DNA of 15,141 bases from Desulfovibrio sp. (GTDB taxonomy: Bacteria > Desulfobacterota > Desulfovibrionia > Desulfovibrionales > Desulfovibrionaceae), in the NCBI GenBank assembly GCA_028708195.1, contig JAQVZK010000014.1, positions 1-15,141 on the forward strand. Reading direction: 5' to 3'. This document shows positions 1 through 6,177 of this stretch, in pieces. Within the stretch, counting starts at the first letter, position 1, and each line of letters starts with the position of its first letter. Below the pieces are notes generated by a model. The model was not told the DNA's origin. It searched no databases and saw nothing but the letters and a program-made list of their open reading frames with translations. Made by a program: the position numbers and the translations under genes.

Positions 1-392
1 AAAGTGCGGTACGCGTGCTGGCCATACCCGCCAAATTTTTTTACTCTACCTGCGAAAAGCGCTGTGCCATGCACGCGCAGATCATCCGCAACATGCTTTC
101 TGTTTTTGCACGCAAGGCCTTTTTTTTGACCCGCCGGGTGTCGCTGCTCTCGTCCGGCAGCCTGCGCCGCAAGATCGCGGCCCTGCTGCTTGAACACCGC
201 GCCCCGGATGGCTCACTGACCCTTGGGATGAACCGGGAACAGATGGCGGACTTTTTGGGCGTAACACGCCCCTCACTCTCGCGCGAGCTGGCCGCCATGC
301 GCGACGAAGGCTTGCTTGACATGCAGGGCAAGACCATCGCCCTGCCCCACCCCGAACGGCTAAAAGAATTTTACGATTTTTTCGTTCCGTAA
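1..392 (+). CDS. hcpR: Crp/Fnr-family transcriptional regulator, C-terminal part (probable HcpR), 5' end outside window
   Basis: The open frame runs from the window edge (first full codon at base 3) to the TAA at 390-392, giving 129 visible residues. They cover the end of the effector domain, the dimerisation helix and the winged helix-turn-helix. The segment LTLGMNREQMADFLGVTRPS followed by LSRELAAMRDEGLL is the Crp-type HTH, with TRPSLSRE as recognition helix; it lacks the Glu of the E. coli CRP and FNR recognition helices. The sensory domain is not visible, so the ligand cannot be read here. HcpR regulators are known to control hcp in Desulfovibrio and to respond to nitrite or NO. The identification rests on the hcp gene two positions downstream and the palindrome over this gene's stop codon. 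The GTG at 15 is internal, not the start. Crp/Fnr family membership is very secure; the name HcpR is inferred. Confidence 0.85.
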   Translation, partial: SAVRVLAIPAKFFYSTCEKRCAMHAQIIRNMLSVFARKAFFLTRRVSLLSSGSLRRKIAALLLEHRAPDGSLTLGMNREQMADFLGVTRPSLSRELAAMRDEGLLDMQGKTIALPHPERLKEFYDFFVP

Positions 393-405
393 CAAATGTT
401 ACGGA
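386..405. promoter_or_regulatory. Palindromic operator, candidate Crp/Fnr (HcpR) site
   Basis: TCCGTAACAAATGTTACGGA consists of two perfect 9-bp arms around AA. Viewed as a Crp-type site it is CGTAA-N6-TTACG, the N6 dyad geometry of the family. It contains the stop codon of the upstream regulator. Its centre (395.5) lies about 41.5 bp before the start predicted from the -10 box at 425-430, the position of a class II activator site. Which protein binds is inferred. Confidence 0.7.
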
Positions 406-424
406 CGCAGACATTCCCCCTTGC

Positions 425-430
425 TATACA
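425..430 (+). promoter_or_regulatory. -10 box of the cupin-hcp promoter
   Basis: TATACA matches the sigma-70 -10 hexamer at five of six positions. The hexamer 17 bp upstream (CGGACG, 402-407) is not a -35 box and lies partly in the palindrome at 386-405. That pattern suits an activator-dependent promoter. The expected start is near 437, giving a leader of about 20 nt before the cupin ATG. Confidence 0.55.
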
Positions 431-457
431 GAAGCTGTCAAAGCCAAGGAGGACCCC

Positions 458-805
458 ATGCAGCACTTCCTCAAAAATCTCGATTACGCCACGGCCCTGC
501 CCCTTGCCGCGCAGGTGGCGTACCAGCCAGGCCAGATAGCCAGCAAGAAGCTTGTTCAAAATGCCGCTGTGGGCATGACGCTCTTTGCCTTTGACAAGGG
601 AGAAGAAATCAGCGCTCACACCTCCACAGGCGATGCCTTTGTACTGGCGCTGGATGGCCGGGGTCAGGTCAGCATCAGCGGGCAGACCACGCCTCTCGAG
701 GCGGGTGAAGCCATCGTGATGCCCGCCGGGCAGCCCCATTCAGTCAGCGCGCCGGAGCGTTTCAAGTGGTTGCTGGTTGTCGTTTTTCCCACTGAAATGC
801 AATAG
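458..805 (+). CDS. Small single-domain cupin protein
   Basis: 115 residues, starting at an ATG 4 nt behind AAGGAGGA (446-453). The fold is a single cupin barrel. Motif 1 spans about residues 46-69 ([20 protein letters not shown]) and motif 2 is [17 protein letters not shown] near residues 80-95. The usual HxH of motif 1 is HTS and the usual Glu is Asp, so the metal site is reduced or altered. There is no signal peptide, so it is cytoplasmic. The substrate is unknown. It sits between the HcpR-like regulator and hcp, 77 bp before hcp with no terminator between, so it is probably the first gene of the hcp operon. A link to nitrosative stress is inferred from position only. Confidence 0.88.
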   Translation: MQHFLKNLDYATALPLAAQVAYQPGQIASKKLVQNAAVGMTLFAFDKGEEISAHTSTGDAFVLALDGRGQVSISGQTTPLEAGEAIVMPAGQPHSVSAPERFKWLLVVVFPTEMQ

Positions 806-882
806 ATTCCATTGCTACCGTGCCCGCCATGCGCGGGTTCACCCTAGCCTCCACCGCAACGGAGCCGCATAAGGATACTACC

Positions 883-2520
883 ATGAGTAATGCCATGTTC
901 TGCTTTCAGTGTCAGGAAACCGTAGGAAACAAGGGGTGCACCCAGGTTGGCGTGTGCGGCAAAAAGCCTGAAACCGCCGCCCTTCAGGACGTGCTGATAT
1001 ATGTTTCCAAGGGGCTTGGCCAGATCACCACCCGCCTTCGTGCCGAGGGCAAGGCCATTGACCACAAGATAGACCAACTGGTTGTGGGCAACCTTTTTTC
1101 CACCATTACCAACGCCAACTTTGACGACGAAATTTTGGCACAGCGCATCCGCAAGACCTGTAGCGCCAAAAAAGAGCTGGCCGCCACCCTTGGCGACAAG
1201 TCCGGCCTCAGCGACGCCGCCCTGTGGGAAGCCGACGACAAGACCGCCATGCTCGCCAAGGCTGGAACCGTGGGCGTCATGGCTACCACTGACGACGACC
1301 TGCGCTCCTTGCGCTGGCTCATCACCTTTGGCCTCAAGGGCATGGCCGCCTACGCCAAGCACGCCGACGTGCTGGGCACGCATGAAGACAACCTTGACGC
1401 CTTCATGCAGGAAACCCTGGCCAAAACGCTGGACGACAGTCTGAGCGTGGGCGAACTTGTGGCCCTTACCCTTGAAACGGGCAAGTTTGGCGTAACGGCC
1501 ATGGCCCTGCTGGATGCCGCCAATACCGGCGCTTACGGCCACCCCGAAATCACCAAGGTCAATATTGGCGTGGGCACCAACCCCGGCATCCTCGTCTCTG
1601 GCCACGATTTGCGCGACCTTGAAATGCTTCTCAAGCAGACCGAAGGACAGGGCGTTGACATCTACACCCACTCTGAAATGCTGCCCGCCCACTACTACCC
1701 TGCCTTCAAGAAATACGCCCACTTCAAGGGCAACTACGGCAACGCATGGTGGAAGCAGAAGGAAGAGTTTGAAAGCTTCAACGGCCCCCTGCTGCTGACC
1801 ACCAACTGCCTTGTGCCCCCCAAAGAAAGCTACAAGGACCGCGTGTACACCACGGGCATCGTTGGCTTTACGGGCTGCAAGCATATCCCCGGTGAAATCG
1901 GCGAACACAAGGACTTCGGCGCCATCATTGCTCACGCCAAGACCTGCCCCCCGCCCACGGAAATCGAAACCGGCGAAATCATCGGCGGCTTCGCGCACAA
2001 CCAGGTGCTGACCCTGGCCGACAAGGTCATTGACGCCGTGAAGTCTGGCGCCATCAAGAAGTTTGTGGTCATGGCCGGCTGCGACGGCCGCGCCAAGTCC
2101 CGCGACTACTACACCGATTTCGCCGCCAATCTGCCCAAGGATACGGTCATCCTTACTGCTGGCTGCGCCAAATACCGCTACAACAAGCTGAACCTGGGCG
2201 ACATCGGCGGCATCCCCCGCGTGCTGGACGCAGGCCAGTGCAACGACTCGTATTCTCTGGCTGTCATCGCCCTCAAGCTCAAGGAGGTTTTTGGCCTTGA
2301 GGATGTGAACGACCTGCCCATCGTCTATAACATCGCCTGGTATGAACAGAAGGCCGTTATCGTGCTGCTGGCCCTGCTCAGCCTTGGCATCAAGAATATC
2401 CACGTGGGGCCCACCCTGCCCGCCTTCCTTTCAGCCAACGTGGCCAAGGTGCTGGTTGAGCAGTTCAAGCTCGGCGGCATCACCAACCCGCAGGACGACC
2501 TCAAGGCCCTCCTCGGCTAG
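883..2520 (+). CDS. hcp: Hybrid cluster protein (hydroxylamine reductase / NO-detoxifying Hcp)
   Basis: 545 residues. The start is the ATG at 883, 6 nt behind AAGGAT (871-876); the frame stays open further 5' but that part has no family similarity. The N-terminal cubane cluster is bound by Cys7, Cys10, Cys19 and Cys25 (C-x2-C-x8-C-x5-C, the Desulfovibrio class). The hybrid Fe-S-O cluster ligands are visible: His241 (SGHDLRD), Glu265 (HSEMLP), Cys309 (TTNCLVPP), Cys403 (MAGCDGR, the persulfide position), Cys431 (TAGCAKY), Cys456 (AGQCND) and Glu491 (WYEQKA). Hcp is known as an NO reductase and protein S-nitrosylase and reduces hydroxylamine in vitro. No hcr reductase gene is nearby, so electrons presumably come from another ferredoxin-type donor. 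It is the distal gene of the cupin-hcp unit and ends before a strong terminator. Confidence 0.98.
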   Translation: MSNAMFCFQCQETVGNKGCTQVGVCGKKPETAALQDVLIYVSKGLGQITTRLRAEGKAIDHKIDQLVVGNLFSTITNANFDDEILAQRIRKTCSAKKELAATLGDKSGLSDAALWEADDKTAMLAKAGTVGVMATTDDDLRSLRWLITFGLKGMAAYAKHADVLGTHEDNLDAFMQETLAKTLDDSLSVGELVALTLETGKFGVTAMALLDAANTGAYGHPEITKVNIGVGTNPGILVSGHDLRDLEMLLKQTEGQGVDIYTHSEMLPAHYYPAFKKYAHFKGNYGNAWWKQKEEFESFNGPLLLTTNCLVPPKESYKDRVYTTGIVGFTGCKHIPGEIGEHKDFGAIIAHAKTCPPPTEIETGEIIGGFAHNQVLTLADKVIDAVKSGAIKKFVVMAGCDGRAKSRDYYTDFAANLPKDTVILTAGCAKYRYNKLNLGDIGGIPRVLDAGQCNDSYSLAVIALKLKEVFGLEDVNDLPIVYNIAWYEQKAVIVLLALLSLGIKNIHVGPTLPAFLSANVAKVLVEQFKLGGITNPQDDLKALLG

Positions 2521-2549
2521 GCCTTCCACGGCATTGCCAAACACGCAGA

Positions 2550-2583
2550 AAGGCGCGCCCCTCGGGGCGCGCCTTGTGTTTTT
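2550..2583 (+). terminator. Rho-independent terminator of the hcp operon
   Basis: Perfect 12-bp arms (AAGGCGCGCCCC / GGGGCGCGCCTT) with a tiny TC centre are followed by GTGTTTTT. It begins 29 nt after the hcp stop codon. Confidence 0.93.
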
Positions 2584-2665
2584 ACGACAGCGGCATGCCT
2601 AAAAAGCGCTGCCTTTAGACATCTCGTTTCGCAGTTCGATAATCCCCGTACTATGCTGAAACCCC

Positions 2666-2823
2666 AATAAAAGTTTTAGGGGTGGGGGCGTGGGGGAGGA
2701 GACCCTTTTTCAAAAGGGTCCCCCCCCACAACACATCCAACTCTTAAAGGAATCCCTCTCCCACAAAACATGCCAGCTCTCAAAAAGTCTCTCCCCCCGC
2801 AAATATTCCAACTGGCTATTTTG
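2666..2823. repeat. GGGGG/CCCCC intergenic repeat, copy 1, with three degenerate ~35-bp tandem units
   Basis: The head AATAAAAGTTTTAGGGG (2666-2682) is followed by a hairpin GACCCTTTT-TC-AAAAGGGTC (2701-2720) in a G-run/C-run context. Three degenerate copies of a unit of about 35 bp follow (2721-2753, 2754-2788, 2789-2823), each built as C-rich tract, CACAAAACAT-like core, CCAACTCT-like core and A-rich end. The third unit covers the mltA stop codon. The head and the CCCCCACAA(A/C) tail recur at 6890-6938. Lying between two convergent genes, it may act as a two-way terminator. Confidence 0.75.
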
Positions 2824-3988
2824 CCAGCAGAACCCAGGCGGGGCCTTTGGCGTCCAGGTGGCTGGCCACAAAATTTCCGCGTTCTTCGCCGCCACAAAAG
2901 ACGTCGATGCGGTTTTGCTTGATGGCCCCGCCCACGTCCTGGGCAAAGCCAATGCCGCGCAGGGGTCTTTTGCCGCGCTGCTGGTCAGGGATGTTCACGC
3001 CATAGGCCACAACGGAACCAAGGGGAATGAACGTCCTGTCAGTGGCCAGTGAAAGCCAGTCGTCGACCACATGGCCCATAGCTCCCGTGGGGCCGCGGGT
3101 GCCGTATTTGAAGAAGACATAGCTTGGGTTGTCGTTAAGAATTTCGCGCACACGCTGCGGGTTATCCTTAAACCACTGCCGCTGTTCAAAAATATGGCCC
3201 TCTTTGAGCAATTTCTTTTCGCGCATGATACGGCCCGAGCTTTTGTATTTGTGCCCGTTTTGTCCGGCATAATTGACAAATGCCTGGGTGCCGTCATCAA
3301 AAATCAGCCTGCCAGAGCCTTGAATTTCCAGAAAGAAGACATCCACGGGGTCAGCGGCCCAGGCCAGTTCAAGCCCTTTGCCCGCCAGCACCTGCTTTTC
3401 TTCGATGGTACGGCGGTCGTAGTAGCGGCCACGTTTGGCAACTACCGACTTCAGATCCGGCGGCAAACCGTAAATCGCCTGGGTATAGCCGGGTTTGCGT
3501 GTGCGGCTGGCGCGCACCATCGGTTCGTAATAGCCTGAATACTTTATGCCATGCGGCACCTGTACCCACTGAAAGTTGGCCAGAAAAAGATCCGGCTCCT
3601 TATCCAGGCGGGGCAGCAGTTCCTGAAGGCGGGTAAGGGTGCGTGAAAGCTCACCCCAGGTAACTTTAAGTCCTGGCCTCTGTACAGCAATGGCACCCTG
3701 AGGCTTGCTGTTGACATAGCGCAAAGACTTTCGCACGGTAGGGGCCATGTCCTTCCAACTGGTCAGATCCTGGTTGCGGGGGACCAGATAGCTCACAAAA
3801 ATTTCGGGGCTCTCAAGCCCCACGGGTGGCCCTACAGGCTCCAGCGCGGGCGGGGCCACAGTTTTGGCGCAGGCCCCCAACACCAGGCACATAAGCAGCA
3901 GCAGCGTCAGGCCGGACCTTTGACCACGTCGGCCCCAGGACGACTCAAGACTGCGAGATACATACAAACAAGGAGCTTTTTCGTGCAT
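2816..3988 (-). CDS. mltA: Membrane-bound lytic murein transglycosylase A (lipoprotein)
   Basis: 390 residues from the ATG at 3988; an in-frame ATG 32 codons further 5' would fall inside the neighbouring gene. After a basic N-region, TLLLLMCLVLGAC is a lipoprotein signal with lipidation at Cys40, placing the enzyme in a membrane facing the periplasm. The MltA domain (YSGYYEPMVRASR, then FLEIQGSGRLIF) leads into the C-terminal 3D domain: QDVGGAIKQN with Asp351 and RIDVFCG with Asp362. The latter matches the catalytic Asp of E. coli MltA (FDIYQG). It cleaves peptidoglycan glycan strands to 1,6-anhydro-muropeptides. The start overlaps the divergent thioesterase start by 6 bp, and the ribosome site is weak (GGGAAAG). 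The 3' end lies in a repeat. Confidence 0.92.
   Translation of the reverse strand: MHEKAPCLYVSRSLESSWGRRGQRSGLTLLLLMCLVLGACAKTVAPPALEPVGPPVGLESPEIFVSYLVPRNQDLTSWKDMAPTVRKSLRYVNSKPQGAIAVQRPGLKVTWGELSRTLTRLQELLPRLDKEPDLFLANFQWVQVPHGIKYSGYYEPMVRASRTRKPGYTQAIYGLPPDLKSVVAKRGRYYDRRTIEEKQVLAGKGLELAWAADPVDVFFLEIQGSGRLIFDDGTQAFVNYAGQNGHKYKSSGRIMREKKLLKEGHIFEQRQWFKDNPQRVREILNDNPSYVFFKYGTRGPTGAMGHVVDDWLSLATDRTFIPLGSVVAYGVNIPDQQRGKRPLRGIGFAQDVGGAIKQNRIDVFCGGEERGNFVASHLDAKGPAWVLLAK
3970..3975 (+). promoter_or_regulatory. Shine-Dalgarno that fixes the GTG start of the thioesterase
   Basis: AAGGAG lies 7 nt before GTG at 3983. The next in-frame ATG, at 4016, has no comparable site, so GTG is preferred. Confidence 0.8.
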
Positions 3989-4396
3989 GAGACTTTCCCT
4001 ACCCCTGAGATCTGGATGCCCCACCGTGTCTCTTATGGAGAAACGGATACAATGGGCGTTCTTTATTACGCTGAATATCTGCACCTCTTTGAACGCGCCC
4101 GGGGCGAGTACATCCGCAACTGTGGCATGAGCTACGCCGAGGTGGAAAAAAAAGGCATTATCCTGCCTGTTCGTGAGGCACAGTGCCGCTACCGCTCACC
4201 GGCCCATTACGACGACCTGTTACTGGTGCGCACGGGTATCAGCGAGTGGGCACGTGCCTCCCTGCGTTTTGTATATGAGATATGGAGCGAGGACAAGGCA
4301 CGCCTACTGGCCACAGGCATGACCCAGCACGCACTGGTGAACAAGGAAGGCCGCCCTGTGGCAGTGCCGGACTGGTTCAGAAACCTCACCTTTTGA
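3983..4396 (+). CDS. ybgC: YbgC/4HBT-type hotdog-fold acyl-CoA thioesterase
   Basis: 137 residues from GTG 3983, the usual size for YbgC-type thioesterases. The family motif is clear: PHRVSYGETDTMGVLYYAEY (residues 13-32), with Asp22 as the catalytic Asp position, then HLFERARGEYIR. The next block, PVREAQCRYRSPAHYDDLL, is the typical hotdog strand region. It hydrolyses short-chain or phospholipid-pathway acyl-CoA thioesters in the cytoplasm; in E. coli YbgC is encoded with tol-pal, which is absent here, so the true substrate is open. Its start overlaps the start of the divergent mltA, so its promoter must lie within mltA coding sequence. Confidence 0.9.
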   Translation: MHETFPTPEIWMPHRVSYGETDTMGVLYYAEYLHLFERARGEYIRNCGMSYAEVEKKGIILPVREAQCRYRSPAHYDDLLLVRTGISEWARASLRFVYEIWSEDKARLLATGMTQHALVNKEGRPVAVPDWFRNLTF

Positions 4397-4549
4397 GATA
4401 CGTGATGCGCTTGGCCGCGATGCCCTCAAGGGGACAGCAGGCGGCCTTGCAAGATGGTGGCAGGCCTGAAAGGCGCTGCCATTGGGAACTTTTTTGCGGC
4501 AAAAAGCCCATGTAACTTGCTTAAATAAAAATGTTAGAGACGTAAATGA

Positions 4550-4589
4550 GAGGGGCTCTTTTGCAAAAAGGCCCCTCGCAAAGCTTTTT
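4550..4589 (+). terminator. Probable terminator after the thioesterase gene
   Basis: GAGGGGC (4550-4556) pairs with GCCCCTC (4571-4577). The inner TTTT/AAAA can extend the stem past one mismatch. A TTTTT run follows at 4585-4589 after a 7-nt gap, which makes it a weaker terminator. The rest of the 242-bp gap 4397-4638 holds a second short dyad (CTTTTTTGCGGCAAAAAG, near 4490-4507) and no gene. Confidence 0.5.
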
Positions 4590-4638
4590 ACCATGCAAAG
4601 GGGCCCATCTGCACAAAGCAGTTCAAAAGTAACGTGCC

Positions 4639-4881
4639 CTAGTTGTCTGCCTTGCGAGTGGAATCAATGCGCGAGGCCTCCAGACGTTGAGCTTCTGTAT
4701 CAGCCTCTGCGCTTTTGCCCGAGCAGCAGCAGGATATTTCTTTCGCCTTGTCAGCGCCCTTGCAGCCACTATCGCAGCCGCAACCGCACTGCCCCTTGTT
4801 CAAAGCCCGGACCATACGCCGGATAATAAAGAAAGCCGCACCTGCAATACAAAGCGCTACGACAATCAATTGTATGTCCAT
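4639..4881 (-). CDS. Small Cys-rich membrane protein, FeoB-associated type
   Basis: 80 residues. One N-terminal membrane helix (IQLIVVALCIAGAAFFIIRR) is followed by a Cys cluster, CGCGCDSGC and later SCCCSG, and a charged tail. This is the layout of the FeoB-associated Cys-rich membrane protein family, small proteins usually encoded after feoAB ferrous-iron uptake genes; their biochemical role is not settled. Here no feoA or feoB is visible, but a Fur-family gene lies 420 bp upstream on the same strand. The ATG at 4881 is chosen because GAGGTG (4888-4893) is 6 nt upstream; a possible GTG three codons earlier is part of that ribosome site. Metal handling at the membrane is inferred from family and context. 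Confidence 0.82.
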   Translation of the reverse strand: MDIQLIVVALCIAGAAFFIIRRMVRALNKGQCGCGCDSGCKGADKAKEISCCCSGKSAEADTEAQRLEASRIDSTRKADN

Positions 4882-4901
4882 GTGAATCACCTCATGAAAA
4901 T

Positions 4902-4930
4902 ATTTTGCCCAAGGCGAAAATGAAAGTCAA
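4902..4930 (-). promoter_or_regulatory. Candidate promoter of the Cys-rich membrane protein gene
   Basis: On the minus strand TTGACT (4925-4930) is followed after 17 bp by CAAAAT (4902-4907). The start would fall near 4895, just ahead of the ribosome site, so the leader would be very short. The -10 match is only moderate. Confidence 0.4.
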
Positions 4931-4940
4931 GTTCAACAAA

Positions 4941-4988
4941 ATAAACTCGACAACGCCCGTGAGAGTTCGTCGAGTTTATGTATTTTTG
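4941..4988. terminator. Hairpin with T-rich flanks on both sides, possible two-way terminator
   Basis: ATAAACTCGAC (4941-4951) pairs perfectly with GTCGAGTTTAT (4969-4979); AAC/GTT extends the stem past a one-base bulge. GTATTTTTGT follows on the plus strand and TTTTGTTG on the minus strand. On the minus strand it lies downstream of the Fur-family gene and just upstream of the promoter of the Cys-rich protein gene, so it may insulate the two. Confidence 0.55.
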
Positions 4989-5028
4989 TAAATGGTAATG
5001 TCGGTCTGCCCACCGGGGTCAGGTTTGC

Positions 5029-5075
5029 CTGGGCCTGGACAAGGCAGTCTGGGCCTGGGCAAGGCAGCCTGGGCC
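5029..5075. repeat. 20-bp tandem repeat, about 2.3 copies
   Basis: CTGGGCCTGGACAAGGCAGT (5029-5048) is followed directly by CTGGGCCTGGGCAAGGCAGC (5049-5068), differing at two bases, and then CTGGGCC. It lies in the 420-bp gap between the Cys-rich protein gene and the Fur-family gene, where I see no open frame with a ribosome site. Confidence 0.8.
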
Positions 5076-5266
5076 GTTTACCCGTTGGCCTTCGGACTTC
5101 AAGCCTTGGGCTGAAAAAACCTGCTTGAAGGCAGCATGAACACCTCCACAGTTTGTTTTATGCAATTGCAGTCACCACTGGTAAAGCCAGCATGTTCGCC
5201 AAAGGCTTCACAAAAACAGCACTGCAACTAATTTGCGTGGTCAGGCGGCCTAATGGATGTGCCGTA

Positions 5267-5293
5267 ACCTTTGAGAATGTAATTCTCAAAGGT
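5267..5293. repeat. Perfect 12-bp inverted repeat just after the Fur-family gene
   Basis: ACCTTTGAGAAT and ATTCTCAAAGGT flank GTA. The repeat starts 8 nt past the regulator stop codon on the minus strand. No T-run follows on either strand, so a classic terminator is unlikely. The core TGAGAAT-GTA-ATTCTCA resembles a Fur-type dyad with a 3-bp instead of a 1-bp centre. It may be an operator or an mRNA-end stabilising hairpin. Confidence 0.7.
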
Positions 5294-5301
5294 AATCTGC
5301 A

Positions 5302-5766
5302 CTAACTATCTTCTGCAGCGGCCTTGGCCCGGCAGACTTCGCACAGGCCATAAAGATTATGCACGTGCCCCCGCAGTTTGAAGCCGTATTTTTCGGCCAT
5401 TTCGCGCTGGAGCTTTTCGATACGCGGGTCGCAGATCTCAACAATTTTGCCGCACTGCAAGCAGACGAGGTGGTCATGATGGCTGTCTGGCTTGGCGACT
5501 TCATAGCGGGTGATGCCGTCGGTGAAATGGATTTCCATCGCCATTCCGGCGTCACAAAGCAGCTTCAGGGTGCGGTAAACCGTGGTTTGCCCGATACCGG
5601 GGTCACGTTGCAGGATGTGCTGATAAAACTCTTCAAGCGAATGGTGGCCCGGCAGCTCAAAAAAGGCTTCGGCAATGATGCGCCGTTGCGAAGTGGTGTT
5701 CAGCCCCTTATGGTTCATGAACTCCAAAAAGTCCGCCAGGCAGGCGTTGCGCTGTTTTGCTGTCAT
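5302..5766 (-). CDS. fur: Fur-family metal-dependent repressor, probably Fur
   Basis: 154 residues, starting at ATG 5766 behind a very strong ribosome site (GGGGGGAGG). The N-terminal winged helix has TSQRRIIAEAF and the recognition helix GQTTVYRTLKLL (residues 59-70). The C-terminal dimerisation domain has the metal site SHHDH (95-99) and two structural-zinc CxxC pairs, C102/C105 and C142/C145. Glu110 (CGKIVE) stands where B. subtilis PerR has its oxidation-sensing Asp104, and Glu89 also fits Fur. This favours Fur over PerR. However, the divergent neighbour is a peroxiredoxin, a usual PerR target, so PerR is not excluded. It represses iron or peroxide genes when metal-loaded. The family is certain; the subtype is inferred from these residues. 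Confidence 0.88.
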   Translation of the reverse strand: MTAKQRNACLADFLEFMNHKGLNTTSQRRIIAEAFFELPGHHSLEEFYQHILQRDPGIGQTTVYRTLKLLCDAGMAMEIHFTDGITRYEVAKPDSHHDHLVCLQCGKIVEICDPRIEKLQREMAEKYGFKLRGHVHNLYGLCEVCRAKAAAEDS

Positions 5767-6080
5767 AATTTGCCTCCCCCCGGTTTCATGTTAAAATATT
5801 TCTCTGTATGTGCCACGTAAAAACAGGATATGCTTTTGGGGCGGATGCAGCATGAGTTTAATTTATGCAACATTATTTGTGACGTACTTTCGGGCAAAAA
5901 GCAATGGATTACAACTGCCTGATTACGCTGAACACCCCGTAACCACAAACAGCGTGAGCACATTGCCCCAATTCTTTAGCCAGCATACCCTGCGTAGAGA
6001 GATGAAAAACCAAGGGATTTACGTTGGGCTTCAACTTGGCGCGCTTTTCAAATACTCTTGTGCTGACGCCTCTGATTTTC

Positions 6081-6109
6081 TTGACAGACATATTGAGACT
6101 GAATATCGT
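6081..6109 (+). promoter_or_regulatory. Promoter of the peroxiredoxin gene
   Basis: A perfect -35 TTGACA (6081-6086) is followed after 17 bp by TATCGT (6104-6109). The predicted start is near 6116, giving a leader of about 60 nt. The preceding part of the 411-bp gap from the Fur-family gene (5767-6080) is AT-rich and holds no gene I can support. Confidence 0.65.
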
Positions 6110-6114
6110 TTTCA
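6100..6114. promoter_or_regulatory. Candidate Fur-type operator over the ahpC -10 box
   Basis: TGAATATCGTTTTCA fits the 7-1-7 dyad TGAAAATNATTTTCA, which I recall as the Desulfovibrio Fur consensus, at 12 of 14 defined positions. It covers the -10 hexamer of the preceding promoter entry, a position suited to repression. The regulator gene is the divergent neighbour. Confidence 0.5.
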
Positions 6115-6177
6115 AAAATAAGCGAAACTCACCTTTGCCGGACGGGTGAAACTGTCCGCTGAAAAAAGGAAAATAGC

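Noticed and set aside
823..837. Short hairpin CCCGC-CATGC-GCGGG between cupin and hcp
   Set aside because: Only 5 bp and no T-run; too weak to call a terminator or attenuator.
844..2403. 519-codon open frame on the minus strand opposite hcp
   Set aside because: hcp is certain on the plus strand with all its cluster ligands. The antisense frame is Gly/Val/Ala/His-rich, as expected from GC3 bias, and matches no family.
5810..6121. Possible 103-residue protein between the Fur-family gene and ahpC
   Set aside because: No ribosome site before either possible start, odd composition, and overlap with the ahpC promoter. Kept only as a finding about the gap.
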